Shown here piece by piece: positions 46,930-58,199 of a DNA stretch of 64,000 bases. The translations under genes and the position numbers were made by a program. This DNA is from Talpa occidentalis (taxonomy: Eukaryota; Chordata; Mammalia; Eulipotyphla; Talpidae): positions 99,579,258 to 99,643,257 of the forward strand of contig NW_023605194.1 in assembly GCF_014898055.3 (NCBI RefSeq), read 5' to 3'. The notes beneath the pieces are model-generated. The model made no database searches and had not been told where the DNA came from. It was given only the letters and a program-made list of their open reading frames with translations. Positions within the stretch are counted from its first letter, which is position 1. Each line of letters starts with the position of its first letter.

Positions 46930-47294
46930 GTTCTGAAATATCATCATGATCTGAATCACTGTGTGCAACTTTATTCATTGTGTTGGGCACTTAACAGGAT
47001 ATTTTGATCTGGAAGTTTATAGTTTTCATTATGGGAATTTTTAGTTATTTCATTGATGATTTTGTTCATGTTCTTTTATTCCTCTTCTTTTTTTTAAGAC
47101 TTTCAAAGTTGAATCTCAGGTACGTCTTCTAATTTAGTGTTTTCATTTATTACCTAATTTTCATGTCTGCATTATTTTTCTGCTTTCCCAGTTTTTAAAT
47201 TGAGTTAGCATTCAATCTTTGTAGTTTTTTTTTTAATTTCCAGTAACCTTTTTTTGTTCCTATTTTTTAAGCAATTGTTTCTTTGATTTTTTTT
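46930..47294 (-). mobile_element. Old L1 (L1M-type) 3' region, antisense, left part
   Basis: 'attcattgtgttgggcactt', 'ttgatctggaagtttatag', 'tatttcattgatgattttgt' and 'tgcattatttttctgctttc' match the antisense of the old L1 3' region ('tcattgtgctgggcactt...caatctggaaactc...tatttctttgatgatttt'). The fragment is interrupted by a SINE and resumes at 47547. Confidence 0.65.
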
Positions 47295-47546
47295 CTTTCA
47301 AAGATTTTATTTTTGCATAGAAGAACTGGGATGTTGGCCAGAGGTGGCAGGTGAGAGGATTCACCAGAGACAGAGTGGGGTCAGACTGGGAACAGGCAGA
47401 TCTTCTGAAATAGACGGCTAAAGGCAGCAGCAGGAGAGATAGGAGAGGTCTGCTGCACCACATGGGTTAGCTCCCTGGCAGGGATTAAAGTCATGCCATT
47501 GTGGTGGTAGCTCTGAGACTAAACCCTGAGTCCACCAGGGAGGCCC
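47295..47546 (-). mobile_element. tRNA-derived SINE, type B, diverged
   Basis: Antisense copy inserted into old L1. It is recognised from 'gatgttggccagaggtgg', 'gattcaccagagacagagtg' and the head complement 'tccaccagggaggccc'. It is the most diverged SINE in the window, with a short broken tail, so probably the oldest. Confidence 0.88.
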
Positions 47547-47990
47547 TCTTGGATAATTTTTTCTTAGATAACTATCTTCTCTTACTGCTTTGAGGATTTA
47601 ATGTTACCATTTAAATTTTTGTTTGCCCTGAAAAATTACTGTGTCCTCCAAGTTGTGTGTTCTTTATTGTTGTCCCTTATTTTTTGGTCTCTATCTTCTG
47701 TTAGAGGCTTTTCATCTCTGCTTTGTCTTCCTTGATTTACTCTTCAAATAGTAACTGAAATACTATGCATGGAAGCGCCATGCATTTGGTGCATGAGAGA
47801 GTTGTTTCCTGTCTTTGATGTATACATTAGACTTTGAAATTCTCCAGGACCTCAGAGTATTTAGTTACTTTTTGTTAAGTGCTTTCTCCCCCAACTTCTC
47901 CTTGGAGAGTAAATGTTGACCTGCTAGTATTCCCTCAGTTTGGTTTTGGAAGGAGCCTGGAGTCTGAATTTGTTGTATGTATGGTCACTC
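47547..47990 (-). mobile_element. Old L1 (L1M-type) 3' region, antisense, right part
   Basis: Continues the fragment before the SINE: 'gtcctccaagttgtgtgttc', 'tttattgttgtcccttattt' and 'tctgttagaggcttttcatc' correspond to 'cctccaagttctttattgttttaggtctctgtctc...gttagaggctttcctc' in the antisense L1. Confidence 0.65.
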
Positions 47991-48125
47991 CTGTGTATGA
48001 TACCTAGGCTCTCATCTCTGTGCGGCTTCCTGTGACCAATCAGTTCTTTGTTGTATATGCAGCAAAAATAAATTTTCATGTTCTTTGAGAGTGGGGATGA
48101 AATTTAATGCTAACCTTATTTTGAC

Positions 48126-48480
48126 CAATTTCTCCTCGATTTCTGTCCAATAGTAGGAGGCTTTGCTAGTGCCTAAACATTTATAGGATACCGTGAAAAT
48201 ATAGGTGTTTATGATATCATTTATGGGAAATTTTGTCTTGTGATAGGGAAAGGGGAGGATTGAGGTAAAACAGAGGGAAATGATCAATGGAACTTAGGCC
48301 AGAGTATAGAAAATCTAGGATGTTGGATAAGTTTTAAAATAATCTAGAATGAAATCAAATGTCATTTAATTGCATACTGCAAACCAGGTATGTGCACCTT
48401 TGTAAATGTAATCAGCATTTTTTTTAAATAACAAAATAGAGGAGAGACTGAGCTTTAAAGAAGCAGGTTTATTTTTAACT
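48126..48480. repeat. Dispersed repeat D4, copy 2
   Basis: Partner of 41300-41668, about 6.8 kb away in the same orientation. Similarity begins at 'caatttctcctc' and ends after 'aggtttatttttaact'. The upstream flanks of the two copies are unrelated (L2 at copy 1, old L1 at copy 2). Two separate insertions of one element are therefore more likely than one large duplication. Confidence 0.88.
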
Positions 48481-48699
48481 AAAAGGGAGGGAAAATCTCT
48501 GATCCCATAACTTGATTGTAAGGTACGTAAACACAGTAGAAAAACAATTCAATTTTAAAAGAGTGCAGAAAAAGTAGTCATTTTAGAGTCTCCTGAAGAC
48601 TGTTATATAGACTACATGTCTACAGAGGAGTTTAAAAGTGTAGAGTTAACTAAAGCTGAGGTAGAAGTAGAAGATACATTGTAAAGAGATTGTTGAGAG

Positions 48700-48840
48700 A
48701 GGTGAGGAGTTAAGGATTTGTGTTAGAAGAAAAAGCCAACATTTAACTTGTACAAGATGACACAACACAGAAATGACAGAGTTGGGATTTGAATCCAGAT
48801 TATCAGACTCCCTCCTTAATACATATGCCACTAATGTGGA
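48700..48840 (+). mobile_element. MIR SINE fragment
   Basis: A good MIR match: 'aacttgtacaagatgacaca' then 'acacagaaatgacagagttg', 'ggatttgaatccagattatc' and 'agactccctccttaatacat'. These correspond to the core and 3' part (ggtcacacagctagtaagtggcagagctgggatttgaacccaggtctgtctgactcc). Confidence 0.85.
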
Positions 48841-51800
48841 ATTTGACTATAGATTTGTGTGTTAGGCTAAAACCAAAGAAGAGGAAATATGGGTAATTGC
48901 TCATTAATCCTATTTTTGGAGAAAATCAATCTATAAGATGACATCCTTAAAAATGCACCTCCTTTATTTGAAAGGAAGAGAAAGCACTAGCAGTCTGTTG
49001 CACATGTACTTGGAAGCACTTCTAACCGGTAAAACAGTGTCATCTAGTGAGGAATTTAGGTGAGAAAATTCCCCCAATGCCATAAAAATGCTTCAACGGT
49101 TTTATTTACAGGATTTAAATTCCTAGAATTTTTAAAAAGCACCTATCACTCAAATGATATGAGAGAGGCTTTTTCAGATGAGTTTCAGTGCATATTGGTA
49201 AAGACCAAAATTTAGGCAGTTAAAACACACCTTACTTATTACCATAAATCCTTTACTATGTAGTCCTCATAATAATTTTGAAAATTCTAAATTTATAGAT
49301 TTATTCCTTTGTAATTTGGAAGTTTTGGTAGTAGCTGTTGTGTAAATTTTTTTTTTTTTTTTTGGGTATTGTCTTTAATTTCCCTCTGAAGATGCAGACC
49401 GTTCCTGGGAAAATTATATAATAAATCTGCTAGAAGGTTAAGTTCATTCAAGTGTTAAAAAATAACATTCAAGTGTTAAAAAATAACACTCACTCTATGG
49501 AACACAACAAAATAATTCTGACTGCGGTTAGAGTGACAGTCATTTTGGAGAGGGGGTGGGTTTTGCAAAAACCTGCTCAAAATATAAAAGGGGACTATCA
49601 GAGCTTGACTTTTCCTGTTCAAATATATCCTTAAATTGAGGTTGCCTCCAGTCTATTTGAGTGTATATGCTTCTTAGAAAACCACGTTTGACTTTTGACA
49701 ATATTTCCTGAGAATCCCCTCCTCCCTGCCCTAGGAATGTTATTACTTCTTTCCCAAAGTACTGTAAAACAAAATGATGAATCACAGAACTCCTCAGAAT
49801 TGTAGAAACTATTTTGGGTAGAATCTTCATATAGTTTCAAAATCCCCTAGAAAGTGGACTAGTAATAAGTAAGGAAGAAAGAATTCAAAGTCTGCCCTCA
49901 GCACAGCAGTCACACGAAACAAGCAGCTTCTTTTCAGCAGAATCATATTTCTATCAGATGCTAACAATTAGATTGTTCCAGAGACAATCCCACATGGAAC
50001 ACATTCTTTGAGATATTAACATTTGTCACTGTTATTATTGCTCATTGTCTTTTGTCTGAGGTGAGTCAGTGTGCATTGTGAGCACATCTTAGTCTAGACT
50101 AGACTTAAACGCTCATTAATTATCAGGGCATGATTATACAACTGAATAAAATGAGCCTAAACATTTAAAAGACCTTGAGTCTAAAAATAAATAAAAATTA
50201 TCACCAAAACTCAAAAAAATACTGCACTAGTTAATGAATAATTCAGTTGAGCTTATTAATGAAGTCACCTAATGGCATGTTGCCGAGACTTAATGCAATC
50301 TGGTTTAAAATGAGTTTAAGAATTGCATATTAAAGATATATTAAGGTTATTGGCTTCCTAGCCTGGCTCTTTAGATAAAATTGAATGGAGTAAATTTCAG
50401 TTTACTTTGGACACCTTTAGGTAGTTGAAATTTTTAAATAAAACTTGAATACATTATTTTCAATTGAGAATTAATTAGTACCTTTAGTTATTCATAAACA
50501 TTTGTATGTGTAATTTATAATTTCAATGCAATTACATTTTCTACCACCCTGACATATTTGCTCATTCTTCGTAATAACAATTTAATTTTTCATGATTACA
50601 GCATCAATTAAAAAAAATCCACTGGGAAGCATAATTGCTATAATCCACTTTAAAGATTCCACTGTGCTTTTTACCCCAGTTTATCTAAGTCACTACAAGG
50701 CCAAGATACTCAGGCTCTCTTCTCATAAGAGCACTAATCCCCAGCTCCGTCTCATTTTATAGCTCTCACTAATGCTTTTGCTTTACCTTCTGAAATGCAA
50801 GTCCTTCATCAGCATCCCTTTTATCACTCACATCTTCCTGAAAGCTCTGCCTACTTTCTTGTTAGCTGTTTAGCTTTGACGGCTCTGAAACTCACATATT
50901 TCTGCCACCACACACTAGTGAATCTGGAGCTATGGTAGATCCTTTTTGATGTCACTGGGATAATTCCAGAATTTTTCCAGTAGTCTCAAAACTGTCCCAG
51001 GCTTTGAGACTTTGACTTCTGCTATTTGCTGTTATAATTCTTAAGACTTTAGTATCTATGAAATGATTAAATATATTGGTTGTTCAGGTCTCCTTCAATT
51101 CTCATTCCCAACTACCTAGGCCTCCTATACCTATACTCATTCCTAAATATCATTGCTGGTAACTGTGATGTCTTCATTATGCAGTCTTCAGATTAACTAC
51201 TCTCTATCTGCCAGTTTCCTATTTCGATAACTCATAATTCTTGTTAACCAAACTCCAACAAATATTAACCTAACTGGTACCTTCAACTCATTGATCTTAC
51301 AACTTCTCCCTGTATCTTCATTTTCTCATCTCCTAATTGTCTGCATTGCCGAGATTAGATGTTCTTGGCCATTTTATCACTGTTTCGCTAAAACAGCTCT
51401 GAACCCACAATAACTTGACTTTTTCTTTTTTGTCCTAAAATTCTGGCAGGATCACAATCATGCTTTCATTTAAAACAACCCAGGGCAAGCCTGCCAAACA
51501 ATATGACTATATTTTGTTACCATAATATTCTCCTGCATGACGATTAGAGTTCTTCAGATATGCACCAATAGATATAAACTGAAATATTCATAGCTGCATT
51601 GCTTTGTTCCAGAAGTTGTGGCTTTATCATAAGTTCAACCATGGTTTGTTGTTGCCATTCCCTATTGTATCACAAAGTAGTGAGTTTCTTAGAGGACTTA
51701 GAAAAATATGTGCCAGAGAGTGGGAAATGAATCCACAAAAATTTAGGGATCTGGTACTACAGGGACCTTTGTAGAATCCAGTATTATGTCTCCTAGGTAG

Positions 51801-52149
51801 GGATAGTTTAATTCACAGTGAAAAATTTATCATTAGGAAAGAGACACCATCCTGATTTTAGCTTCTTTGGACTTTAGAGGTTGATTTAATATATTGCTCT
51901 GATCATTATAAAATAGGAATACTTTATAGCTATAAATTCTGAATGTGACCAAGGGCAAGAAAAGGCTCTTCAACATGTCCAGAATGCACTGCAAGCTACT
52001 TTGCATGACCTAACAATTTCATTGCTATAGTGTCTTGGCAAATAGGAATGCTCCACAAAACTTCTGGAAATTTTCTGTGGCGTTAAAAACAAAACCATAC
52101 CACTCTTTGAGGTATCTTCAGGCTCAGTGATTTTCAGCCCTGCCATATT
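48841..52149. other. Unassigned AT-rich sequence
   Basis: About 3.3 kb, the longest stretch in which almost nothing could be named. A weak MIR-like run lies at 49230-49330 ('gtagtcctcataataatttt'). Minus-strand frames 49540-49830 and 49631-49840 overlap and show no motif. 50660-51480 is less AT-rich and may be an unrecognised old LINE. Confidence 0.5.
49445..49486 (+). repeat. 21-bp perfect tandem duplication
   Basis: The unit 'cattcaagtgttaaaaaata' plus one A occurs twice back to back without a mismatch. Confidence 0.95.
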
Positions 52150-52960
52150 AACATTCTTCTGCTGATCTCATCAAAGGTATTCTTAATTTTTGTTAGTGTT
52201 TTTGATTTATATTATTTTCTTTTGTTTCTTAGCGTGCACTTTTGTGTTTGTTACCTATCTGTTCCTGTATGTTGTTCACTTTTTCTGTGGGAGACATTAT
52301 TATAGTAATTCTGGCTTTTTAAATTCCTGATCTGATGATTCGAAAGCCTCTGCTGTATTACAGTTTTGTGCTGATACTTAGTCTCTTTAGTCTGTGTTTT
52401 TTTTTTTTTTTTTTTTGTTTTTGGCTTTTAGAATGATTTGCAGCTTTTTTACTGAAAATTAGGTGTGATATAAAGGATAAAAGGAACTAATGTAGATAGA
52501 ACTTTAGTGTATGGTTTCGTACTTTTTAACTGGAGTTAGTGTTTGTTGTAGCTGTAGGTACCAGAGACTATCACTTCCTCTTGTTTTGTCTTCCATCTTG
52601 CTTTTGTGTTTCCTTAGATGCTCCATCGATTAGGGCCTGAGGTTTGTAATGCCTTTAGCTGTATTATAATCCCCTGCTATCATACAGTAGTGCTATTGAT
52701 GCAGCAGTAGGTAAGATCTTGGGGGAGGAGTTTCATTCTTCATTCCTGTGATAATGTTGGCATCGATGACCTTCCTCCAGGTCACTGAAAGGAAAAGGCA
52801 ACCAGTGGTGTATATTTTTCTTTCCTTATTGGTTAGGCTTTGGAAAACCCCCAGATATTGGTCAAACAGTGTTCTTTGAAGGCAGACATTTTTAAGGAGA
52901 GGAAAAAGGTCCAAACATATTTTGAAATGATAAGTTATTTTTCTCCTATCTACAAAGTGA
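52150..52960 (-). mobile_element. Old L1 (L1M-type) 3' UTR, antisense
   Basis: Antisense L1M text in order: 'tacctatctgttcctgtatg', 'ttgttcactttttctgtgg', 'ttctggctttttaaattcct', 'gatctgatgattc', 'ttggcttttagaatgatttg' and 'ggataaaaggaactaatgta'. A T22 run lies at 52396-52417. The right half, after 52600, is less certain. It contains the left arm of the inverted repeat. Confidence 0.75.
52428..52507 (+). repeat. Inverted repeat IR1, left arm (80 bp)
   Basis: Its reverse complement recurs at 53062-53141 with 2 mismatches and no indel in 80 positions. The arm lies inside antisense old L1 sequence. Similarity ends sharply at both edges. Confidence 0.95.
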
Positions 52961-53061
52961 GAACTTGGTAGGCATCTTGGAGGTAAAACTCATGAAAGTA
53001 TGCTCCTCATACTACCTATTAGAGTTTTCAACTCTCAAGTTCATGTACACTGAGCTGCTAG

Positions 53062-53141
53062 CTAAAGTTCTATCTACATTAGTTCCTTTTATCTTTTATA
53101 TCACACCTGATTTTCAGTAAAAAAGCTGCAAATCATTCTAA
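53062..53141 (-). repeat. Inverted repeat IR1, right arm (80 bp)
   Basis: Reverse-complement copy of 52428-52507. The arms are separated by 554 bp. The neighbouring sequence does not continue as L1 in this orientation, so the arm looks like an inverted copy of the left arm and not an independent L1 insertion. Confidence 0.95.
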
Positions 53142-53224
53142 TTTTAGATTGAAGTATTTGACCAATATTAGTTTCAGTTGCAGGTTTCTGTTCCTAGACT
53201 TCTGCTACTGTTACATTTTAATAC

Positions 53225-53660
53225 TCTTTGTCCTCCTCAGTCTGTTCTTGTGCTCCTCCCTCCCCTGTTTTGATCCCTCTGCCTCTTCCTCCCTTGCAGA
53301 ATGTCTCTGATTTATTTATTTATTTAGTAATTGTCTGCTAATTTTTGAAAAATTTATTATTATTGTTTTTTTTTTCCTCATCCTTTATGTGGTTTCCCTA
53401 TATTCCTGCTATAAGTTAAACCATCTGGTATTTTTCTTTTTCCTTCTGGCTTATTTCACTGAGCATAATTCCTTCTAGTTCCATCCACGTTGCTGTGAAA
53501 TGACATGTGCTTATCTTTTTTGATTGCTGAGTAATATTCCATTGTGTGTATATACCACATCTTCTTGATCTAGCCATCTATTTTTGGGCATTTGGGTTGT
53601 TTCCATATTTTACCTATTGTAAATAGTGCTGCAATAAACATAGGGATGCGAGTATCCCAT
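53225..53660 (-). mobile_element. L1 LINE 3' end (ORF2 C-terminus and 3' UTR), antisense
   Basis: Very clear L1 wording: 'gcttatttcactgagcataa', 'ctagttccatccacgttgct', 'attgctgagtaatattccat', 'tgtgtgtatataccacatct', 'gggcatttgggttgtttcca' and 'gtaaatagtgctgcaataaa'. Upstream, the CT-rich run 53230-53300 is the 3' UTR complement. It is less diverged than the L1M pieces and the best-preserved L1 ORF2 end in the window. Confidence 0.92.
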
Positions 53661-55262
53661 CTTCATGAATATGATTCACAGTGGTTAAGATGGATGTTAT
53701 TTATACAGTAGACTTGTGTGTCATAGCTAGGAAGCCTAAAATTAGAAACTCCTGCTATATAAGGGAGCTCCTAGCAAATCTGCCCTACCTTTACCATAGA
53801 AAGAGATTTTATACTTATTGGGCTGATAAGATACTATTCCTCCCTCTGTCTTGCAGTAAGGAAACAGCTTGTAGAAAATTATTTTGCTACCAAAGCAACC
53901 TTGAAATGATAGTGCAGAACACAAATTTCCAATGCCCCTTCTTTATAAGATGTTTACTTTTTCCTTGACTATTAGTATATAGTCTTAAAAAACATTATTT
54001 TTGAGAGATGGAGGTGTTCTCATGACCCTGAACTTTTATCAGAGGTTACCATTTTATGTTTCAAGCAAGAACCAACTTAAAAGAACACACTGATAAAACC
54101 CTCTTTATTGTCCAGGTAAATAGGCACTACTCTCACATTATATCCTCTCTGTAGAAGCTCAAATTACCACTCAAAAGCATTTGATGTAAAAGAACAGTGA
54201 ATTAGGATGGTAGGCTACAAGGATAGGAAATGAAGGTTGCAAGCAAGATAGAACTGGAATACAAAAAACAAAAAGTTTCGGCAAGTTTTATAAATGATTT
54301 TTTCATAATTTTAAAAGCAAAATATTACAATTGTAAGGTATTTGAAACATATTAAAATAAAATCTTAGCTGCCCCCCCCCCAGTTTTTTCATCCTAAAAG
54401 ATAATTGTTGATTATTTAGGAATAACTTTTAGTAGAATATTTATACATCATTTGTTCATCAGTATAATGGGACATTTACCTTGGCATTTGGGAATTACAA
54501 GATCAAATTCTTCTGTGGCCGCTGATGACCTAATTAAGGACCAAATTCCTGTATGAACAGAATATAATCAACTAATCTTTTATGCTGTTTAAGTTCCTTG
54601 GACTATACCAGTTTCTATTGGCACTCTTGACATATTTCTTTTAGTTTAAATTTTAAAAGGAATATAATAAAACCAAATCTAATTTAAGCAATATTCTGTG
54701 ATAATTGCATTGAGAGAGCTGAACAACTCACCAAGATATTGATTTCAGGGTCTTCATCAGTAATTTCAAAGAGGTAATGAGACTGGCAGTCATTCATCTG
54801 ACTATGTTTTCAAGCCTTTTTAATCAACATAGTAAATTTGAATATTCACTTAAAGGACAAATGCCTAAACATCTGCAAATTCACTGTAAATAGTTAAATT
54901 CTGGAAGCATTTGCCTATAAAATATAATCTAATGCTATGTATCTTCATCAAAAATAATAGTTTTCTTTATTTCCTGTGGTGCAGATAGCATTTAATTACA
55001 TTTGGTAGTTGTTCAGATGTAGCTTGTTGGATTTTAAAATTAGATGGAATGCAAAAGTGAACTATTAAATGGTCTATATATCTTGTGAAAAATAAAATTA
55101 ATTCATTAATAAATATATTCAGTAATAATTTAAAGTTAAGGGGTAAAGTATAAGAAAACAATTCTCCATTACTTTAATTTAAAAACCTATATTTCTATTT
55201 TTCATGAATCAAATACATTTTTGAAAAGACAAACTAAACATTGTTGTACAGAAGCAGCATTT
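53661..55262. other. Unassigned AT-rich sequence
   Basis: No gene or repeat recognised. It includes a C10 run at 54372-54381. The 95-codon frame at 53681-53968 has scattered cysteines but no domain known to me. Confidence 0.5.
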
Positions 55263-55275
55263 AAAATATTTTAAA

Positions 55276-55607
55276 GGGCCTCCCTGGTGGCGCAGCGGTT
55301 GAGCGCTGGGTTGCGAGGCTGCCCGCGGCCTCTGCGGTGCCGGTTCGATCCCCGGCTGCTCCCCGGCCACCAGAGGAGGGTCCCACATGGCGCGCAGACC
55401 TCTCCTGCCGCCCGCTGCTCCCCTCAGCAGTGTACTTCGGTCCTTCTGCCTGCTCTGCTCGCCGCTCTGGCTCTGGTGAATCCTCTCACCCTCCCGCGCT
55501 TCTGACTGTACCCAGTGCATGTATAAACAACAACAACAACAAAAAAAACAAACAAACAAGCAGACAAATAAATAAATGGAACATGCCTCTATTAAAAAAA
55601 ATAAAAT
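55276..55607 (+). mobile_element. tRNA-derived SINE, type A, 'gctgctccccg' variant, best preserved
   Basis: The best-preserved copy: intact A-box region 'tggcgcagcggttgagcg', B-box 'ggttcgatcccc', many CpGs, and a perfect 13-bp TSD 'aaaatattttaaa' at 55263-55275 and 55608-55620. The tail is unusual: after 'gtgcatgtataaac' come (AAC)n and (AAAC)n units and then an A-rich stretch with 'atggaacatgcctct' inside. It is a close relative of the copy at 9461. Confidence 0.96.
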
Positions 55608-55659
55608 AAAATATTTTAAAAACTGCTTTAAAATATTTTCAAAATATTTTAGTTAAAAC

Positions 55660-55865
55660 ACATTTTTTTAAATCGAGGTAACATTAGTTTATAACTTTGT
55701 ATGTGATTTAGAGGTCTAAGGTCCCCTTTCACATGTTTATACCACACCCCACCCACCACCAAAACACTCAGAGCCCTCCCCATAGTCCATCATGCTGCTT
55801 CCCCATTTTGTTCTCTCCCCTGGCAACCCCCCATAACCATATCAAGTTTGATTATGTACAATTAA
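55660..55865 (-). mobile_element. L1-like 3' fragment, antisense
   Basis: 'tcgaggtaacattagtttat' and 'acttttgtatgtgattt'-like text, then 'accccacccaccaccaaaac' and 'cagagccctccccatagtcc'. It is alignable with 10550-10735 over most of its length. Confidence 0.55.
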
Positions 55866-56346
55866 CATCCTCATTGCAGAGTATGACTGGAATGAAGGCT
55901 ATCTTCTGACATTCGAAAACTGATAGAATTTATTATGTCTTCAATTACTATATTACTAACACAGCCATGTTTTCTGGTGATAGGAAGATACATCACTAAG
56001 TTGTCTTCAAGGTTCTCATATTTGAAGGAGGAAGCAAATAATAAAAAACAGTAAACAGTTAAGTTTGATGTTTTATAGAAGCATACAACAGAGATTAATT
56101 GAATAAGCATAAATTAATTTTCAAAAAAACTGAGGATTGCCCTTATATCTACTTAAGCTGATATTAATGATTTCATGTTATTATTCAATGGTACTATTAT
56201 TATCATCATAAGTATCATAAATCTAACATTTTCTATATTTAAGGGTCAGATGTAATGAAATAAAAAAGTCTTTGTGTCCGACATTTTAACCATGTTTTCT
56301 ACCCCCTCCTCTGTCTCTTCCTCCCTTTTTCATAATACCAACACAT
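55866..56346. other. Unassigned AT-rich sequence
   Basis: No gene or repeat recognised. Confidence 0.55.
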
Positions 56347-56361
56347 TCTATATGTATTTTT

Positions 56362-56597
56362 TTTTAAGATTTATTTATTTATACAAGAACGAGGGTACAG
56401 GCCAGATGTGCGGGAGGGTGAGAGTATTCACCAGACAGAGCAAGGAACAGAACAGGCAGAATGACTGAAATACACTGCTGAGGGGAGCAGCAGGTGAGTC
56501 AGGAGAGGTCTGCCATACCATGTGGGTATCTCCCTGGCAGATGCTGTGGACAGCTTCACAACGCTGCGCTCAACTGCCTATGCCACCAGGGAGGCCC
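56362..56597 (-). mobile_element. tRNA-derived SINE, type B, internally deleted
   Basis: Antisense copy with a perfect 15-bp TSD 'tctatatgtattttt' at 56347-56361 and 56598-56612. It is about 30 bp shorter than other copies because the B-box region is deleted: 'ctccctggcagatgctgtgg' runs straight from body to head. A copy without a B-box should be transcriptionally dead. Confidence 0.94.
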
Positions 56598-56777
56598 TCT
56601 ATATGTATTTTTAAAGCTCATATTTTTGAAGTACTTTTTATTGTTACCTTGAATAAGTCACATCCTAGGGAATAACTCGGTTTGGGTCAATTAACACTTT
56701 TCAAGGATGATACAGTTACTATCTTTGTCACTGGAAAGACTCACTGGCTACCTCGAACCATAAAAAATTAACCTGGA

Positions 56778-57052
56778 GGCCTCCCCGGTGGCGCAGTGGT
56801 TGAGCGCTGGGTTGTGAAGCTGCCTGCAGCCTCTGCAGCACTGGTTTGATTCCCGGCCGCAGGGCGAGGGTCCCACATGACGTGCAGACCTCTCCTGCCG
56901 ACCGCTGCTCCCCTCAGTAGTGTACTTCGTCATTCTGCCTGTTCTGCTCTCCCCCCTGGTTCTGGTGAATTCTCTCACCCTCCCGCACTTCTGACTGTAC
57001 CCAGTACTTGTATAAATAAATAAATAAATAAATAAATATAAAAAAAAACTTA
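56778..57052 (+). mobile_element. tRNA-derived SINE, type A
   Basis: A complete copy starting 'ggcctccccggtggcgcag' with an ATAAATAAAT tail of about five units. The TSD is 'taacctgga' at 56769-56777 and 57061-57069, extended by an imperfect A-run. It stands head-to-head with the type-B copy 180 bp upstream. Confidence 0.94.
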
Positions 57053-57069
57053 AAAAAAAATAACCTGGA

Positions 57070-58199
57070 ATTTTGTCCTTATCTTAGTGGACTATTTAGT
57101 TAAGGAAGCAATCATAAACTTAGCAGGAAATCCCTAAACATCCACAGAATGGTTTTTAGGGGGATGTGATATGATGTAATTTGCATTTTAGACTTTTCCC
57201 TTTGACAGCAATTGAAGAACAAATTGGCTGGGGACAGCAATGAATGCAGCTGAACCACAAAAGAGAGTAGACAGCGAAGTTGTTAAAGCCTGAAACAGTG
57301 GTGATGACTGTGACTGAGAAGGGACAATATGAATTTTTGAGTTGCTGGAAAAGCCATGATGTTCTATTTTTTTCTAGCAAAAGTGCATCATGACTTTTCT
57401 GACAGCCTAATATATAGAAAGGACTTCAAGGTTTACAAAGTTTTCAACTTTTCGTTTTGAAATAGCCTATTGTATAATAACAGACTCTATAAGACATCAC
57501 ACTTGATATTGAGATGATTCAGGTTTATCAACTGTGTCATATAAATATCACTTAAAGAAACAAAAAGAAGTAGAAAAATTACTTAGGATTGATTTTTCAT
57601 TTTAAAAGCCTTTTGAAACATAATATTACATGAATATGTTGTCCAAAGCTACATAGCCTCTCCTGACACACTTTCCTTTCTTGTTTCTTTTTTGCCCTCT
57701 TTCTCATTCATGTCCATGTATACAGCAAGATGCTCTTGGATTTCTCTATATTTCCTTTAAAACTCCTTCAATATCCAACAGAAAGCAACTGCCAGTATTT
57801 CAGCTCCTGTCCTCTGTTCTTACCTGGATCAGGTAACTGGAGGTAAGATCCTTGTGAATATTTTAATTCCTTCCAGTTACAGATAGCTTTCATCACAGAA
57901 TCAGCCTGAAAGTCCTTTCTTCTGCCAGGACAAGGAGAGAAAGAGAGAAAACACGTACCTATCAGTTTAATTCTTTTGATAAAAGCAGGGAGACACTGGA
58001 AGATGTCTCCTTTCCTCAACAGTATGCTTTGCCTTCATTACCTTCAAAAGCATCATTTATTATGTATCTGCTTAGAATGTTAATTTTTTTAATGTGCTGT
58101 AATTAATTCACCATATGAGGACAGCTGGGGATTAGATGGTTTAATTTACTCTGGTGTTCACATTCCTCAAGTGTCTGTTGTACTTAATGATGAATGTTT
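57070..58199. other. Unassigned sequence
   Basis: About 1.1 kb with no recognised gene or repeat. Minus-strand frames 57156-57380 and 57768-58019 show no motif. Confidence 0.5.

Noticed and set aside
46558..46968. 136-codon minus-strand frame as a gene
   Set aside because: Lysine/asparagine-rich composition as expected from AT-rich DNA. It overlaps old L1 sequence, and no domain or splice sites were seen.
41240..48287. Two related minus-strand peptides (41240-41461 and 48012-48287) as a duplicated gene
   Set aside because: The peptide similarity is fully explained by the duplicated DNA repeat D4. The frames end at different places and have no start-site context or known domain.
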